Assembly: GCA_964017235.1 (NCBI GenBank)
Contig: OZ024936.1
Location: 36,230,040 to 36,294,039, forward strand
From: Sabellastarte sp. h YS-2021
Taxonomy: Eukaryota; Annelida; Polychaeta; Sabellida; Sabellidae
Direction: 5' to 3'
DNA: 64,000 nt
The notes under the pieces are model-generated. The model was not told the origin of the DNA. It saw only the letters and a list, made by a program, of their open reading frames with translations, and ran no database searches. Both the position numbers and the translations under genes were made by a program. Positions 12,037-21,702 of this stretch are shown one piece after another. Numbering within the stretch: the first letter of the stretch is position 1; each line of letters opens with the position of its first letter.

Positions 12037-12179
12037 GTAACCATAATGAGTAAATGGCTTATATCTTTAAAAATATTGCAGCTACACAATTTCTCTCAAG
12101 TATGTTGTTCATCTACTTTTTTGTGAACTGTAACATATTGAAGTTTCACACTTGTTGCTCAATGTACAAGTGAGTATTG

Positions 12180-12840
12180 GATACTTTTTTTTGCTACTTT
12201 TAGTGAAAATGTGAAAAATCAGAAATATCTCAAAAACCGTAAGAGATAGAGTGATTTCGAGCAAATTTTTGACCCACAGGGTAGTATTAGAGTATCCTAT
12301 GCAGAGGGAAAAAAATTTCAATTTTTCGCCACTTATGGCAGCCATCTTGAATTTTAGCGGAAAATAAAACATTGAAAATATCTCGGAAACCGTAAGACAT
12401 AGAGCGATTTTGAGCGAATTTTTGACAGACAGGGTAGTACAACAGTTTCCTGTACAAATGGGAGAAATTTCAATTTTCGCCACTTTTAGCAGCCATCTTG
12501 GATTTTAACAGAAAATAAAACATTGAAAATGTCTTTGAAACCATAAGAAATAGAGCAATTTCGAGCGAATTTTTGACCCAAAGAGTAGTACAAGAGTATC
12601 CTCTGCAAAGGGGAAAAGTTTCAATTTTTGCCACTTTTGGCGGCCATCTTGGATTTTAGCGGAAAACAAAAAATTGTAAATATCTTGGAAACCATTACAG
12701 ATAGAGCAATTTTGCCCGAATTTTTGATCCATAGTATAAGAGTATCCTGTACTTAGGGGAAAAATTCAGTTTTAGCCACATTTAGTGGCCATCTTGGATT
12801 TTAGCAGAAAATAAAACATTGAAAATATCATGGTTCTTCC
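12180..12840 (+). repeat. Tandem array, ~152-bp units (relative of the 170-bp family), about 4 units
   Basis: TAGAG.GATTTCGAGC recurs at 12247, 12400, 12551 and 12702. Each unit has ATATCTCGGAAACCGTAAG, GCGAATTTTTGACC and GCAGCCATCTTGGATTTT. The long open frames on the minus strand here come from the repeat composition. Confidence 0.85.
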
Positions 12841-13375
12841 CCTTTAATACTCATCGGGAGATACACGCCACAGTAGTGGTCTTGTTCCCAATATTTTAAG
12901 TTTTCCTTCCATTATATGTGGTGACTAGTGAAGTGGTGGTTGTAAAATCTCATCCCGGTATTTCAGTAAAATGCTCTCGATACTGAAATAACGGGCTTAC
13001 CGACCCATCCCTAGTTATGACCAACCAGAATCTGATTGCTAGGAAAAACCAGGCTGGGTACTGGTTGGGTTATAACCATCAAGAACCTGACCAGCTGAAT
13101 ACCTGCATTTTGATTGAAACCAACTGGAACTACAAGTGAAGCAAATATGGCAGATGTTGCAAACAAATTTATCAAAAATAACATGTCAAATATCAATGAA
13201 AATAAGAAAAAAAATGTTTAAAGAAATCAGAGCAGTGGAAATTTAAGCCAAATCAAAATACTTCCTGCAGAAACAGATTCACTACTTTTGGTAATTGCTA
13301 TTCCTACATGCAACTACCATGCAGCATATTATGTGTTATATGAAGTTACATTTTAAAAATTCTTGCAGGGGCCGA

Positions 13376-13925
13376 TTTCACAAAGGGACTTAAGTCCAGA
13401 TTTAGACTTAAGTTTAAGACTTTGGTATTAAATTTTGTCAACAAAGTGTGAAGTCTGTGGTCTTAGACTTAGTGGATTTCACAAAGCAGCTAAGTCCATC
13501 AAATTGCTACGTCAGTGGACTTAACTTTAACTCTGTTAGGTAGTGGGCTTAAATTTTGTAAAGAAGACTTAAATATGGCCGCCATAAACTTTTCTCCACT
13601 TCAAAATTTGAAATGGCTGTAAATAAAATATGATTATACAGAACACCTTACTGAAGTAGTCTTTGGGAAGTTTATATGATGTAACAAGGTTTTCTATTTC
13701 AAAACAGCACTTATCCTTAGATAAAATGCATCAAATGAAGGAGATAAAAGGTCATATGACACAGAAAACCACTGTGGTTATTTGATAAGCTTGGACTTAG
13801 CTAATTCACCCTTTATGAAATCCATTTAAGTCCCAGACCTAGCTAAGACCAAAGTCTTATATTTAAATCCCTGACTTAGCCAAAAACTTGGCTAAGTCTA
13901 AGTCCCTTTGTGAAATCGGCCCCTG
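13376..13925. mobile_element. 550-bp MITE with long terminal inverted repeats
   Basis: The first bases CAGGGGCCGATTTCACAAAG and the last, read on the other strand, are identical for about 27 bp. The interior has further inverted and direct copies of ACTTAAGTC and GATTTCACAAAG, so much of the element can fold on itself. No clear target duplication is seen. The CAG start suggests hAT but the family is not certain. It lies in the intron between exons 1 and 2. Confidence 0.8.
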
Positions 13926-14652
13926 GTATTGATTAAAATAAAGTCACAGTTAACATACCTTGTATTCTGGTCATAAAATAAATATAAAATAGACGCGCAT
14001 CACAAGACACATGCATTCTTTTGGTTTGACTTTCCATCTATTCCAATGTAATATTGCCTGAACCTCAAACATCCTACCCACAAAGTGTTTTTCACATTAA
14101 AACTTGAGTTTATAAACTACCCAAAAATACAAGGTGAAGATACACTATCCAATTCGTCCTTCTGTATTACTCTGTGCCCCTGTATAGAGAGATCAGTACT
14201 CCATCATATTATAGGATCTAAAATGTGTACAAACGCAGACATGGGTACAACTTATTATCTAATTAAGTAGGTAATTATTGTTAAAATGACTATACTTATC
14301 AACCATAATATACTCTGTGTGAACTGAGTGCTTTTTTGTGGTAGATTCTTCAAGTGTTTAAATGTAACAATGGTTTAACTTAAAACATATATTCAGATAC
14401 TCTTAATATATTGTAGGAGCTTAAACATGTTGTAATTTATAAAATGTAGTGGCATATGTACAAAAAATACAGTATATGATTCAGATAGACAGGTATTGTT
14501 CTTTCTTCATGTGTAGACAAAACTGAGCCTGCAAATAAAGATTTTATAAGACTGTGTGATTGCTATATCTCATTAAACCTTATACATTTTACACCATCCA
14601 TTGTTGTTGTGAATGAACTGTGTGTAAATATCTGCCCTTTTGATTTGTTCAG

Positions 14653-14772
14653 ATTGCTGCAGCTTGCAAAAGAAGACCGCATGAATCTGGTGGGCATGAC
14701 GTTTGGAATCTCACACTTAGTACAGCCACTGGATGATGACATCTCAGACATGATCAGGAACTCCTTCAACAA
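14653..14772 (+). CDS. Domesticated pogo-like transposase gene, exon 2 (third catalytic Asp region)
   Basis: Acceptor TTTGTTCAG, donor AA/GTAAGA. The first base completes a Gln codon from exon 1; the last two join G from exon 3 as AAG (Lys). The peptide includes LLQLAKEDRMNLVG, then HLVQPLDDDISDMIRNSF. The QPLD motif carries the third acidic residue of the pogo-type triad and is kept, but the LPPHTT-like stretch before it has become MTFGIS. It pairs with exon 1, where the second Asp is lost. Confidence 0.88.
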
Positions 14773-15104
14773 GTAAGAAAACACTCTCTGCTCTAGTAGT
14801 TCATTACAGTTGTATATCTTGAAAATTCCAAGTCTAAATATCTCCTGCCTCGTAATCCACTTATATTTTGCAAACCCATTGAAAATCCCAGGATGTGGCA
14901 TTGAAATGTACAAGATAAAAATCTATAAAAGTAAAATTATATAATATAAGTAATTTTAAAATAACAAAGTATACTTTGCTTTTAATATACTTCGTTCTTC
15001 ATTTGCAAGTGCACTTTTATTTTCAAGTGAACATTAGGCCACTAATAACCTTGCATTAATGTATCATAAGAACAAACACCAATAAAATATTTGATTGGGA
15101 AAAA
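14773..15104. other. Intron sequence with a degenerate GAAAATTCC-type repeat
   Basis: From 14815 to 14900 there are diverged GAAAATTCC/GAAAATCCC motifs like those at 2350-2460. No other feature is seen. Confidence 0.35.
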
Positions 15105-15516
15105 TAGAAATGGTTCGGTAGGCCCGGTGTCTCGGTCTCAAGAGCATGTTAGTGAAATACAGTGATGAGATTTTACAACTGCCACTTCGCTTGTCAACAC
15201 ATGTAATGGATGAAAGAGTTAAAATATTAGAAGCATACCGTAAATCTGAAGAAATTAGGAGCTTTTATCTCGTATTTTTGTACATTTGCAGTGTATTATA
15301 CAGTAGTGATAACATTGAGCAGAAATGCCATGCTTACATTACAACAGTTTGTAATCTCCATCTCGATTATCAGCATTTGGAGACTTTTATTGTGTTTTCG
15401 TTGACAGGATACGTCGATGTTTGATTAGTGTGTATAAAAAGCAGAGTCCCGGAATCGGAACGGTTTTGTATTGGCGAACTCCCGATCTACACATTTTTGA
15501 TACCGACCCATGCCTA
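15105..15516 (-). mobile_element. 412-bp hAT-like MITE, same family as the ends of the 9607-13013 element
   Basis: The sequence just inside each end is the reverse complement of the two ends of the large hAT-like element: near 15116 GGTTCGGTAGGCCCGG with GAGAGCAT-like sequence after it, and near 15440-15510 the counterpart of GTGTAGATCGGGAGGTC. The tips are TAGAAATGG and CCATGCCTA. The flanks are both A-rich, so the target duplication is unclear. A 92-codon open frame inside has no recognisable domain. Confidence 0.65.
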
Positions 15517-15906
15517 GAAAAAAGGGTTAATATTTATATATAATACAATGCATTAAAAAAAAAACAATAAAATACTGGAGGAGCTATCAGTCTGTTTTTG
15601 AAGATAACATGAAATGGAAGCTACTTTCTATGGTAGCAATTGACTGTGGGCACTTTGAGAGAAAATATTCCTCCATATCTATGGTTCAGGTAGATGATTT
15701 ACTCTAGAAAACCCTCCATAAAAACCACTGTTAAAAAACACCATTGTTTTTGGAAAATCCATGAAAAAGCCCACCCTCCAAGTAGAGATGGCATAAAGAA
15801 AAAGAAACCCACTGTAAAATTGTTTCTTCTGGAATTTTTAAAACACCTTTTCAAAACACAATAACGTAGATAAAAGAGGCAGTGTAGTGTGAAGTAGGGG
15901 GTTTTG

Positions 15907-17275
15907 CTTGACTGAAAATATTTTTGGCCTCATTTTGAAAAACAAGATGGAAAAAACAGGCATTTTTCGACTTTCAGCAAGGAGTTTTGTTGGCCCTTCA
16001 GAACAAAGGGAATTATAGGTAGAGATCTCAAATTTCGCAGGATATGTTCATCATTACAAAATCTTGACTGAAAATATTTTTGCCTTATTTTGAAAAGCAA
16101 GATAGCTGCCACGGGCGTTTCTTTTCAGTTATGAAAAGTGCTTAGATCTCCCTTATTATTGGTCCTAGAGGTTTGGAATGTTAAACCAACCTATAGGAAA
16201 TCATGGGCTGTGAATCTTCTGGTGTGGTCGGATTTGACCTTGGGCCGCTTCTTCAAGGTCAAATGAGGATAGCCAAACTTAAAGTGCTTATAACTCGCTT
16301 ATTATTGGTCCTAGAGGTTTGGGATGGTAAACCAACCTATAGGAAATCATGGGCTGTGAGTCTTCTCATGTGGTCAGATTTGACCTTGGATCCCTCCTTG
16401 AAGGTCAAATGTGGATAGCCAAACTTAAAAGTGCTTATAACTCGCTTATTATTGGTCCTAGAGGTTAGGGATGGTAAACCAACATATAGGAAATCATGGG
16501 CTGGGAATCTTGTGGTGTGGTTGGATTTGACCTTGGGCCACTCCTTCAAGGTCAAACGAGAATAGCCAAACTTAAAAGTGCTTATAACTCGCTTATTATT
16601 AGTCCTGGAGGTTTGGGATGGTAAACCAACCTATGGGAAATCACGGACTGGGAATCTTCTGGTGTGGTTGGATTTGACCTTAGGCTGCACCTTCAAGGTC
16701 AAACGAGGCTAACCAAACTTGTAAGTGCTTATAACTTGCTTATTATTGGTTCTAGAGATTTGGGATGGTAAACCAACCTATAAGAAATCATGGGCTGGGA
16801 ATCTTCTGGTGTGGTCAGATTTGACCTTGGGCCGCCCCTTCAAGGTCAAATGAGGATAGCCAAACTTAAAGTGCTTATAACTCGCTTATTATTGGTCCTA
16901 GAGGTTTGGGATGGTAAACCAAACTATAGGAAATCATGGGCTGTGAGTCTTCTCATGTGGTCAGATTTGACCTTGGATCCCTCCTTCAAGGTCAAACAAA
17001 GATAGCCAAACATAAAAGTGCTTATAACTCGCTTAGTATTGGTCCTAGAGGTTTCGAATGTCAAACCAACCTATAGGAAATCATGGGCTGTGAATCTTCT
17101 GGTGTGGTCGGATTTGACCTAGGGTCCCCTGCTTCAAGGTCAAATAAGGGTAGCCAAACTTAAAAGTCCTTAAAAGTCTCCTGACCTTTATACTGTTTCA
17201 CCTCTTCTATATTTCTTTGTATTCAATGCTCTTTCCCCGGGCTGTGGGGTACAAGCATCTCTGATACTATTTTTG
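15907..17275 (+). mobile_element. Array-bearing element with a type III 3' end
   Basis: A 156-bp direct repeat (TTGACTGAAAATATTTTT at about 15908 and 16064) leads into the 147-bp array. The right end is GGGCTGTGGGGTACAAG (from 17239), hairpin GCATC-TCT-GATAC, ATTTTTG, which is the type III 3' terminus. So the same terminus can carry either the 146-bp or the 147-bp array. The left end is not defined. Confidence 0.5.
16110..17180 (+). repeat. Tandem array, 147-bp family (E), about 7 units
   Basis: GCTTATAACTCGCTTATTAT recurs at 16286, 16433 and 16580, a 147-bp period. Each unit has GGTCCTAGAGGTTTGGGATG, GGAAATCATGGGCTG, then TTTGACCTTGG and CTTCAAGGTCAAA, an inverted pair of AGGTCA half-sites about 10 bp apart. 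Open frames on both strands follow the period and are not genes. Confidence 0.92.
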
Positions 17276-17481
17276 TGACTGCATTAAAGGTAAATCAGTT
17301 GTTACACTTTTATAGTAAACGTGTATTAATATAAGTCATATGTATAGATACAAGTGAAATTAGACATACGACCGTGTCAAGTAAGTGGATATATTTGTGT
17401 TGGTATATTTATAGTTCTCTGTGTCAAGAGTTAACTATTTCTGACAGTTTATGCATCATTCCATACTCCTGTCTATTTCAG

Positions 17482-17735
17482 GCGGTTCAAGAAGTGGCAG
17501 GATGAAAACCCAGGTGTTCAGGTCACTCAGAAGGTAGTTTCTCAGATACTGCGGAAGGTCTGGGCTAAAATAAATCCTGAGGAGATTGCCTCAAAGTTTA
17601 CGGGTAATGGAATCTACCCGCTGAATGCGTACGCCATCACACAGGACAAGCTGCTGACTGGTGCACACATCCTCAGGGAGATGGTGGAGAGATCCCCACC
17701 CAGACAGCCAGTGGGAGCCTCCCCTCAGCTGTCAG
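17482..17735 (+). CDS. Domesticated pogo-like transposase gene, exon 3 (end of DDE domain)
   Basis: Acceptor CTATTTCAG, donor TCAG/GTTAGT. Frame starts with one base of a Lys codon and ends with one base of a Gly codon. The peptide RFKKWQDENPGVQVTQ, ILRKVWAKINPEEIASKF and NGIYPLNAYAI matches the end of the DDE_1 domain, where F..VW....EEI...F...GIYP.N is characteristic. The exon closes with a Pro/Ser-rich linker (SPPRQPVGASPQ). All three DDE exons read cleanly, with no stop or frameshift, despite loss of the second catalytic Asp. That suggests the protein is selected for something other than transposition. Confidence 0.9.
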
Positions 17736-18347
17736 GTTAGTGTGATCCACTGTCAAGATAGCATGGCCTTAAGTGGACTGAGGTTCCCACCAAACTAGCA
17801 AAGGGGGGTGTCACGTGTGGCATTTGTCAGCCCTTACAATTTAGACCAGCATTTTGTTCACTGGCATTTTGTCCATGCACCACACCAGCTCTATGGTATG
17901 ACCCAGCCAAAAGTCACCATTTTGTTTTAAAAGAGAGACTTTTAATGGATTTCTGGTAAGATAAATTCCATTCCTGTGCACCAGATGTAAAGCATATGTT
18001 TTTCCCAATGCTGTTGAGCTGTGTATCTGCTTTCAGTTATGTTTGTGAACTAGTTATTTCCTGTATTGCAGGCCAGACATTGCTGTTTGCATTGTGTTCA
18101 TGTTGTTCTTGCATACTATGGAAAGTATTTGTTGTTTTGCTGCTACAGAGATTTTCACCATTAATGTTCTCAGGGAAAACTGGGCCAGCCAGCTTCACCA
18201 AATTTCCGGGATATCTTTATTCATAGGTTAGCTTGTGTGCAACCAAATTTTGAAAAACAAAATTGCTGCCCCTTACAATTGCATTGAAAATTTTCCACTT
18301 TTCCTACTGGCTGGTTCCCATAAGTAGAAAGTTGAATCTGTTCATGG
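17736..18347. other. Intron sequence, no recognised feature
   Basis: Gene-free. Open frames near 18000-18225 are short and hydrophobic, have no partner splice sites in the gene frame, and are not supported. Confidence 0.4.
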
Positions 18348-19207
18348 GTCATATATGAATGGCGGACAAAACCCCAGAGGGCAAAACCCCGGAGGACAAA
18401 ACCCCAGAAAAATCTGGCCACTGGGACAAAAAGCCGGAGTTGATTTTCAGGAGGAAGACAGAACCCCGTAGTTACAAGTATAGCAAATGTAAGAGAAATC
18501 ATCAAAATATAAAACAAATCATGAAGAAATATATTCTTTATTCCTTGTCAAAAGTATTTATTGACACCAAAAACACCAACATATGTATAAAGAGTAAGCA
18601 CCATAACCCTAAAACAATCTGAATCAACAATTAATCAATCTAACACAGTGTCCAATGCCAGGAAGGAAGTCTCCTAGATTTTCAGACCCATCATCAAATG
18701 TGTGGTATAGATTATTTAGTGTTTTTCTGTAGGGCGACAGCAGCTCAAGATTGTCTTTTGATTGGTAACTCACCCCTGGCTTACTACGAAATAAATTTTA
18801 TAACAAGCACTGCATCTTCTTGGAATATCCACAGATTTGACTATCTTAAATAGATCTGAGGCCGGGGTTCAACTCCCGGCACGGCCTTAAGTGGGAAAGC
18901 TGGTAGTTGCTTGCTGTTGGTCGGCAGTTTACAGTACAGAACCCTAATGAACTCTATGTACTGGCTTCCTCTGCCCTTCCAACTACCCGTCGTGATATAA
19001 CCTGTACAGTGTTGAAAACAACGTAAAACCCCAAATAAATAAATAAACTATCTTAAATAGAATAAATTTTATGAAAAGTAAATATAAAAAATGTCTGGGG
19101 TTCTGTCCACCCCTCTGAAAATCAACTCCGGGTTTTTGTCCCAGTGGCCAGATTTTTCCGGGGTTTTGTCCTCCGGGGTTTTGTCCTTTTACCGTCATAT
19201 ATATATG
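18348..19207. mobile_element. 860-bp foldback element with arms built of 14-bp subrepeats
   Basis: The arms (about 18362-18473 and 19090-19196) are inverted copies over about 100 bp. Each starts with repeats of GGACAAAACCCCGGA, three copies on the left and two on the right, followed by AATCTGGCCACTGGGACAAA and GAGTTGATTTTCAG. Both flanks contain TCATATAT, a possible target duplication. A SINE is nested near the right arm. Confidence 0.8.
18855..19046 (+). mobile_element. tRNA-derived SINE, 5'-truncated, with 15-bp target duplication
   Basis: Starts close to a pol III B box (GGTTCAACTCC, 18866-18876; consensus GGTTCRANNCC). The body has GGAAAGCTGGTAGTTGCTTG and CCTTCCAACTACCCGTCGTG. The tail is GTAAAACCCCAAATAAATAA. 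It is flanked by exact ACTATCTTAAATAGA at 18840-18854 and 19047-19061. No A box is present, so it is 5'-truncated. Confidence 0.9.
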
Positions 19208-19619
19208 TACAGTACAAGCATGCAGACATGATTTTGAAGCACTTCATTCAAAGTGAGCCACAGTATCCCAAAATACTACAAGTAGTTGATTTTGGCCAAA
19301 ATTTTAAGTGCTTATAGCTGTTATTATTTGTCCCAAAGGTTTGGAATATCCAAACTGTAGGAAATCATGTGCCCAAAGTCTTTTAGTAGGATCAAACCTA
19401 ACCCTAGGCCCTCCTCCTGCAAGTATAAATAGTTTGGCCAAACTTAAAATTGGCTACATCTCACTTTTTATTGTCCTGAAAACCTTTATTCCTAGCATGG
19501 GTGTTTGTTAAAATGCTTGCTAACCAGGTTGTAAATATGCATCAGTTTACCCATGCACCAGTCCTGAACATTAGCTTGGACCTGCTGTCCTCAACATTAT
19601 GCATTTTTCACCATTTCAG
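19208..19619 (+). repeat. Intron sequence with two diverged 147-bp-family units
   Basis: Around 19300-19500: AAGTGCTTATAGCTGTTATT, CCCAAAGGTTTGGAATATCC, GGAAATCATGTGCCC. These are E-family units much decayed, with the AGGTCA half-sites mostly lost. Confidence 0.6.
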
Positions 19620-19852
19620 GCCTGAATTTGCTGTCTGCTCTGTCTTCACATGAGTATGCCACCTTGGACCATATGCCCACACCTGGGGGCAGAGACTCGT
19701 ACAGCAGTGGAGGCAGGAATAGCTACTACGAGTCACAGGCATTTGAGACGCAGTCAGATATATCCATGAATGAGAGCCTGAGAGGAAATGACCGCGACTC
19801 CAACCAGGGCTACAAAGTGGTTATCAAGTCTCAGCCAGGCAAGGAGAATGAG
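19620..19852 (+). CDS. Domesticated pogo-like transposase gene, exon 4 (linker region)
   Basis: Acceptor CATTTCAG, donor GAG/GTGAGA, ends in phase 0. Begins GLNLLSALSSHEYATLDH and continues through a Gly/Ser/Tyr-rich stretch (GGRDSYSSGGRNSYYES) to YKVVIKSQPGKENE. No known domain recognised; the composition suggests a disordered linker. The exon links the transposase domain to a tail that transposases of this family lack. Confidence 0.85.
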
Positions 19853-19884
19853 GTGAGATGTCGCAATCCTTAAAAGCATCAGTA

Positions 19885-20060
19885 TCGATTCCCGGCACGG
19901 CCTCAAGTGGGAAAGCTGGTAGTTACTTGCCGTTGGTCGGCAGTTTACAGTACAGAACCCTAATGAACTGTATGTACTGGTTTCCTCTGCCCTTCCAACT
20001 ACCCGTCGTGATATGACCTGTACATTGTTGAAAGCGACGTAAAACCCCAAAATAAATAAA
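19885..20060 (+). mobile_element. SINE copy 32 bp past the exon 4 donor, with 15-bp target duplication
   Basis: Same family as the SINE at 18855. Begins TCGATTCCCGGCACGGCC and ends in AAACCCCAAAATAAATAAA. It is flanked by exact TTAAAAGCATCAGTA at 19870-19884 and 20061-20075. The perfect duplication implies a fairly recent insertion. It starts at the B-box region, so it lacks the upstream promoter half. Confidence 0.92.
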
Positions 20061-20544
20061 TTAAAAGCATCAGTACATCAGTGATAAAGTGTTTTTATTT
20101 TTAAAGTTGAAATATGATTGGATCAGATAATAGAAGTTCTACTGTATTTGAAATTTGTTGTGAAACAGTCAGTGTTCTCTCTTGTCAAAAATGAATGCGA
20201 GACAGACTGTCTCCCTTCACTTGAAAAGGCGGGACAACTGTGAAAATATGTGAGACATGTTTTGCGTCAAGATATTTTGAAATATTTAGTTCCAATTTGG
20301 GACTACATAAAATCTTCTTTATTTAAATAATAAGAAATAGATGCTAAACTAAAAGTTCAGAAAATAAAATATTTAATTCTCTTTTTATTTGTCTTTTATT
20401 TTTTTTTTAAATTTCACTTCTAAACCACATCTTAATGGCCTAATGGCTGGGTGCTACTGTTTTTTTTTATTTTTATATTACTGTTATCTGGATTCATCAA
20501 ATAAATAAATAAATTGCATTTCTTCTCTTTTCTTTGAAGAAATA

Positions 20545-21060
20545 TATATTTTGTCTCTTCCGATAATAGACAATTTCTTTGGTCAGTAGTTGTTTCGACT
20601 GTTTCGCCTGTGACACAATATGCAGAAGACGAGTTAAAAAATAGTCATAAAGCACGGAAATCTCGTGAGAATACCCGAAGTCTCGCGTGAATTACTGTTA
20701 GGTGGATGTATCAAATAAAATAAACTCACTTTCATGTCTTTCTCACCTATTTCTATGAGGAAATATGTACGTCGTCACTTCCGATAATAGACGAATTTCT
20801 TTGGTCAGTAGTTGTTTCGACTGTTTCGCCTGTGACACTATAAGCAGAAGACGAGTTTAAAAATCAACAAAAAGCACGGAAATCTCGCGAGAATACCCGA
20901 ATTCTCACGTGAATTACTGTTAGCTGGATATATAAAATAAAATAAACTGCTTTTCATGCTTTTCTCAAACATTTCTATGAGGAAATATGTACGCCGTCGC
21001 TTCTGATAATAGAGGAATTTCTTCCGTCAGTTTTGAGTGTTTCGCCTGGTAGCGACAGCA
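20545..21060 (+). repeat. 222-bp tandem repeat, about 2.3 units, just upstream of exon 5
   Basis: TGTTTCGACTGTTTCGCCTG at 20591 and 20813, and TTCTATGAGG at 20751 and 20973, give a 222-bp period. Units are CpG-richer than their surroundings and carry TCTCGTGAGA (20661) or TCTCGCGAGA (20883-20892), then ATACCCGA and a second CTCGCG/CTCACG motif. Confidence 0.88.
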
Positions 21061-21168
21061 CAGACGCGTTGGTGAGTTGGTTTTGCGACAACTCGCCTCA
21101 GAGTGTGTACAGCCTCGCAAAATTGCGCTCGAGAGCGAACACTGAGCAGTGTGTTTTGCTGTTGCCAG

Positions 21169-21279
21169 GTGATGGTGGTTCCCATGACAGAAACAGGGGG
21201 AGATGTGATAGAGGAGCAAGTGGAGGTGGGAGATGAGGTGCTGGAGACAGAGGTCATCACAGAGCCCACTGAGGAACAG
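21169..21279 (+). CDS. Domesticated pogo-like transposase gene, exon 5 (acidic segment)
   Basis: Acceptor TTGCCAG, donor CAG/GTGAGA, 37 whole codons. The peptide VMVVPMTETGGDVIEEQ and GDEVLETEVITEPTEEQ is strongly acidic and Val/Glu-rich, like exon 8. No domain recognised. Both ends are phase 0, so the exon could be skipped without changing frame. Confidence 0.78.
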
Positions 21280-21530
21280 GTGAGATTACAGGTGGTTGTC
21301 ACACAAGAAATGATGAAACTGGTAATAACTGTAAAGCTGTCATAATTAAATTCTCATTAAATGGAATAAAGGTGTTTCTGTCTGAAACTGAAAAAGTAAC
21401 TCAAGGATTTCATTGTGTTGAGTATTGTAAAAGAATACCAATTGTGTACAGAATTGATGTTTACATTTTAAGTTGGTTGTTTTGATTGCAAGGATCAGAT
21501 TCTTGCATGCATTATTTTTCACTCCTCAAG

Positions 21531-21702
21531 GTGCACGAGCTGATGGAGCAACAGCGGGAGTTGAAGAGAAAGCGACCCCGGCCCAGCACAGACATCCTGC
21601 AGCGAGATACCGATGTGCAAACTGAAATTGCAGCGGCCAGGGACAACATCGACCAGATCAACAAGGCCATAGACAGTATACTAGATAGCAAGGAGAACAG
21701 TG
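21531..21702 (+). CDS. Domesticated pogo-like transposase gene, exon 6 (basic patch and helix)
   Basis: Acceptor CTCCTCAAG, donor AGTG/GTGAGT, 57 codons plus one base. Begins VHELMEQQRELKRKRPRPST: an amphipathic start, then KRKRPRP, a plausible nuclear localisation signal. Next is a helix with regular hydrophobic spacing (VQTEIAAARDNIDQINKAI). It joins exon 7 as G/TG = Val. The donor and bases just before it are copied in the minisatellite that follows. Confidence 0.85.

Larger units (their letters stand above)
11271..12884 (+). mobile_element. Helentron-like element, type II ends
   Basis: The 5' tip TGTCTCCCGGCCGG folds on GGCAGGAGAT (11271-11300). The 3' end has CATCGGGAGAT (the inverse of the tip), then a hairpin GCCAC-AGTA-GTGGT and CTTG at 12881-12884. 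Inside are 155-bp-like sequence (11450-11640), a hAT MITE (11644-12036) and a ~152-bp array (12180-12840). Confidence 0.6.
9607..13013. mobile_element. hAT-like element with 8-bp target duplication and nested elements
   Basis: The ends are TAGTGATGGGTC and GACCCATCCCTA, a terminal inverted repeat. The flanks are GTTATAAC (9599-9606) and GTTATGAC (13014-13021), 7 of 8 identical, the 8-bp duplication expected of hAT. A similar ~50-bp segment (CCAATATTTTAAGTTTT..) lies near 9799 and 12888, on either side of inserted material: a 155-bp array, a type II element (11271-12884) and, inside that, a small hAT MITE. No transposase ORF. It sits 88 bp past the exon donor. Confidence 0.7.

Noticed and set aside
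18359-18622. 87-codon frame with repeated KTPE (GKTPEDKTPEKSG)
   Set aside because: It is the translation of the foldback arm subrepeats; the other arm would code on the opposite strand. Not a gene.
18866-18876. tRNA gene
   Set aside because: Only a B-box-like segment remains; no A box, cloverleaf or terminator. It belongs to a SINE with poly-AAATA tail and target duplication.
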